8,423 nt of DNA from Bacillota bacterium (GTDB taxonomy: Bacteria > Bacillota_I > Bacilli_A > Acholeplasmatales > Acholeplasmataceae). Numbering within the stretch: the first letter of the stretch is position 1; every line of letters begins with the position of its first letter. Made by a program: the position numbers and the translations under genes. Below the pieces are notes generated by a model. It did not search any database. It was not told the DNA's origin and saw only the letters and a program-made list of their open reading frames with translations. Of the stretch, positions 7,152-8,423 are shown in pieces. The DNA is taken from the NCBI GenBank assembly GCA_023431045.1, contig JAEYXZ010000009.1, positions 1 to 8,423 on the forward strand. Direction: 5' to 3'.

Positions 7152-7305
7152 CGGTAGAATTGTGAAAAGAAGAGATACCCTCTCGCCTGATGGTCCATCC
7201 TTAGGCAAACAGCACAGATCATTTAAAAAAACTTTTAAGTGCTTAGTGGGTATAATTCATATACTCACTTTTTCATTTCTAACATCAAATACGGAGGTGT
7301 GGTCT
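7152..7305 (+). promoter_or_regulatory. infC operon leader, probable L20-type attenuation control
   Basis: This untranslated leader lies between the promoter and infC. It holds a small hairpin GAGA/TCTC (7172-7175 with 7181-7184), a second element GCCT-GATG/CATC-AGGC (7185-7206), and a terminator hairpin (7245-7273). ATACCC (7175-7180) can pair with GGGTAT (7248-7253), plus two more pairs after one mismatch (7182-7183 with 7245-7246). That pairing would break the terminator's 5' arm, making a plausible antiterminator. In Bacillus subtilis, ribosomal protein L20 binds the leader of the same operon and favours premature termination. The same logic here is inferred from gene order and structure; I have not matched the known L20 RNA consensus. 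Confidence 0.65.
7245..7273 (+). terminator. Attenuator terminator in the infC leader
   Basis: AGTGGGTATA (7245-7254) and TATACTCACT (7260-7269) form a 10-bp stem with one G-U pair and a 5-nt loop. Five T (7269-7273) follow, then a pyrimidine-rich CATTTCT. It lies downstream of the promoter and 33 nt before the infC start, so it is an attenuator and not an end-of-gene terminator. Confidence 0.82.
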
Positions 7306-7308
7306 ATC
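7293..7308 (+). promoter_or_regulatory. Shine-Dalgarno and AUC start codon of infC
   Basis: GGAGGTG (7293-7299) is a long match to the 16S rRNA 3' end. The in-frame ATC at 7306-7308 lies 8 nt after GGAGG. No ATG or TTG is available in frame near that distance; a GTG at 7297 overlaps the Shine-Dalgarno itself. IF-3 genes are known to use rare AUU, AUC or AUA starts, which IF-3 itself discriminates against, giving autoregulation. Confidence 0.75.
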
Positions 7309-7845
7309 AAACCATTCAAACAAATCGCTAAAAACACTAGCGGGGATATAGTGAACGAAATGTTGCCAGGTGGTCAATACTTATTAATTGATGAAACCGG
7401 TAATAAACTGGGATTATTTGACAAGAACCAAGTACTCTCAATAGCAGGGGACAGAGGATTTGACGTGCTCGTTGTCTCAACTGACTCCAAACCAATGGTT
7501 GCTAAACTGCTGGATTATTCAAAACATCGTTATGAACAGCAGAAGAAACTCAAGGAAATGAAGAAAAATCAGCGCGTCGTACAAATCAAGGAAATCAGAT
7601 TGTCACCAACGATTGACAAGCATGATATGGAAACAAAAGCTAAAATGGCGATGAAATTCCTATCTGCTGGTGATAAAGTTAAGATTTCACTCAGATTCCG
7701 TGGACGTATGATTACTCATAAAGAAATCGGAAAAGCACAAATGGACTCTTTCATTGAAATGCTTGCAAACATCACCATTGAAAGTCCAGTTAAATTAGAA
7801 GGTAACACACTCATCGCAGTTGTAGCACCGGCAAAATCAGCCTAA
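7306..7845 (+). CDS. infC: Translation initiation factor IF-3
   Basis: IF-3 binds the 30S subunit, keeps it apart from 50S and checks start codon and initiator tRNA. From the AUC start the product is 179 residues, normal for the family. The N-terminal domain (about 14-84) shows the VNEMLPGGQYLLID opening and the conserved KLLDYSKHRYEQQKK block (67-81) leading into the lysine-rich linker helix. The C-terminal domain (about 92-176) has IKEIRLSPTIDKHD (94-107), GDKVKISLRFRGR (122-134) and the closing VVAPAK. The frame is open upstream to 7114, but that would place the start inside the promoter, so it is not translated there. The unusual start codon implies classic IF-3 autocontrol, and the attenuator upstream adds a transcriptional layer. 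rpmI follows after 18 nt. Confidence 0.93.
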   Translation: MKPFKQIAKNTSGDIVNEMLPGGQYLLIDETGNKLGLFDKNQVLSIAGDRGFDVLVVSTDSKPMVAKLLDYSKHRYEQQKKLKEMKKNQRVVQIKEIRLSPTIDKHDMETKAKMAMKFLSAGDKVKISLRFRGRMITHKEIGKAQMDSFIEMLANITIESPVKLEGNTLIAVVAPAKSA

Positions 7846-7863
7846 AGAAAGAAGGAACTATAT

Positions 7864-8067
7864 ATGCCAAAACATAAGACCCATAGTGGACTCAAGAAGC
7901 GCATCAAAATTTCAGCTAATGGTAAACTTTCAAGACATAAAGCTTATTCAAACCATTTAGCAGGATCAAAAACAACAAAACAAAATAGACAACTAAGAGG
8001 AGAAACATCCGTACATCATTCCGATTATGTACGTATTAAATCTCTTATTAGTAATATGATGAAGTAA
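7864..8067 (+). CDS. rpmI: 50S ribosomal protein L35
   Basis: This 67-residue, strongly basic protein of the large ribosomal subunit has the family opening MPKHKTHSGLKKRIK, the KLSRHKAYSNHLAGSKTTK region and the C-terminal YVRIKSLI segment. Its length is typical (about 65). GAAGGA (7851-7856) lies 7 nt before the ATG. It occupies the standard middle position of infC-rpmI-rplT, and its stop TAA (8065-8067) is fused to the AAGGAGG of rplT, so the two are probably translated in a coupled way. Confidence 0.95.
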   Translation: MPKHKTHSGLKKRIKISANGKLSRHKAYSNHLAGSKTTKQNRQLRGETSVHHSDYVRIKSLISNMMK

Positions 8068-8081
8068 GGAGGTAGAAGAAC

Positions 8082-8423
8082 ATGGCAAGAGTAAAAGGTG
8101 GCACAACCACAAAAGCAAGAAGAAAAAAGATATTAAAACTCGCATCTGGATATTTTGGATCTAAACATACATTATATCGTACTGCACGCGAACAAGTTCT
8201 ACACTCATTACAATATGCATACCGTGACAGACGTCAAACAAAACGTAATTTCCGTAAACTTTGGATTTCACGTATTAACGCTGCTGCACAATTAAACGAT
8301 ATGAAGTACTCTCGTTTAATCCATGGTTTATCACTCGCGAATGTTGCATTAAACCGTAAGGTATTAGCTGATTTAGCGGTGAGCGAACCAACCGTATTTG
8401 CATCTTATGTTGCGTTAGCTAAA
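8082..8423 (+). CDS. rplT: 50S ribosomal protein L20 (3' end cut by window edge)
   Basis: The open frame runs from ATG 8082 to the last base, 114 codons with no stop; the full protein is usually about 117 residues, so only the last few are missing. The sequence begins MARVKGGTTTKARRKKILK, followed by GYFGSKHTLYRTAREQV (23-39), the very basic YRDRRQTKRNFRKLWI (47-62), NAAAQLNDMKYSRLIHGL (66-83) and NRKVLADLA (91-99), all standard L20 blocks. L20 binds 23S rRNA early in 50S assembly, and in Firmicutes it also represses its own operon through the leader RNA. AAGGAGG (8066-8072) supplies the ribosome binding site with a 9-nt spacer. Arginine codons shift here towards CGT, as expected for a highly expressed gene, whereas the transporter genes mostly use AGA. 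Confidence 0.96.
   Translation, partial: MARVKGGTTTKARRKKILKLASGYFGSKHTLYRTAREQVLHSLQYAYRDRRQTKRNFRKLWISRINAAAQLNDMKYSRLIHGLSLANVALNRKVLADLAVSEPTVFASYVALAK

Noticed and set aside
6717..7208. 163-codon reverse-strand open frame opposite the YccF-type gene
   Set aside because: It is antisense to a well-supported gene and to the infC promoter, has no family resemblance, and its internal repeat merely mirrors the duplication on the + strand.
7114..7305. Upstream extension of the IF-3 frame starting at TTG 7114
   Set aside because: It would begin before the -35 box and read through the promoter, leader and attenuator; it has no Shine-Dalgarno and the extra 64 residues match nothing in IF-3.
7351..7353. 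GTG at 7351 as the infC start
   Set aside because: It gives a shorter protein beginning directly at VNEM with only a weak GGGG upstream; the GGAGGTG with ATC at 7306 is far better placed. Kept as the second choice.

Overview
The window looks like a chromosomal stretch from a low-GC Gram-positive of the mollicute type, most likely an Acholeplasma or close relative. The DNA is AT-rich and all genes lie on the + strand. TGA serves as a stop (end of the first secreted protein and of the first ABC gene) and tryptophan is TGG, so the standard code is in use. That argues against Mycoplasma/Spiroplasma and fits Acholeplasmataceae or a neighbouring Firmicute. The genus is inferred from style, not from any search.

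Layout. (1) 1-1706: the 3' end of a phosphohexomutase gene, then an M24 Xaa-Pro aminopeptidase (pepP) whose Shine-Dalgarno is fused to the mutase stop codon; a clear rho-independent terminator closes this unit. (2) 1759-3163: two overlapping genes (ATGA junction) for exported or membrane-anchored proteins of unknown function. An inverted repeat before the first can fold over its ribosome binding site. (3) 3170-7104: a perfect 9-bp-arm palindrome, then two ABC half-exporters overlapping by ATGA and a small YccF-type membrane protein with an internal duplication. The ABC pair carries complementary lesions (Walker B Glu to Asp and H-switch His to Gln in the first; SKGQ signature in the second), the hallmark of a heterodimeric exporter with one degenerate ATP site. 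(4) 7118-8423: a consensus promoter (TTGACA, 17 bp, TATAAT), a roughly 150-nt leader with an attenuator hairpin and a competing pairing, then infC-rpmI-rplT (IF-3, L35, L20). IF-3 appears to start at an AUC codon behind a strong Shine-Dalgarno. rplT runs off the right edge.

How it works together. Unit 4 is the conserved, probably L20-autoregulated translation operon. Unit 3 is a membrane export module with its own likely operator. Unit 2 is the least explained part: a small two-gene secreted/anchored cassette. I see no CRISPR array, tRNA, rRNA, insertion sequence or phage gene. No gene-free stretch exceeds 300 bases; the longest is the 201-nt infC leader region (7105-7305). I did not find evidence for a wholly new system; the best leads are the leader structures, the palindrome and the secreted pair.
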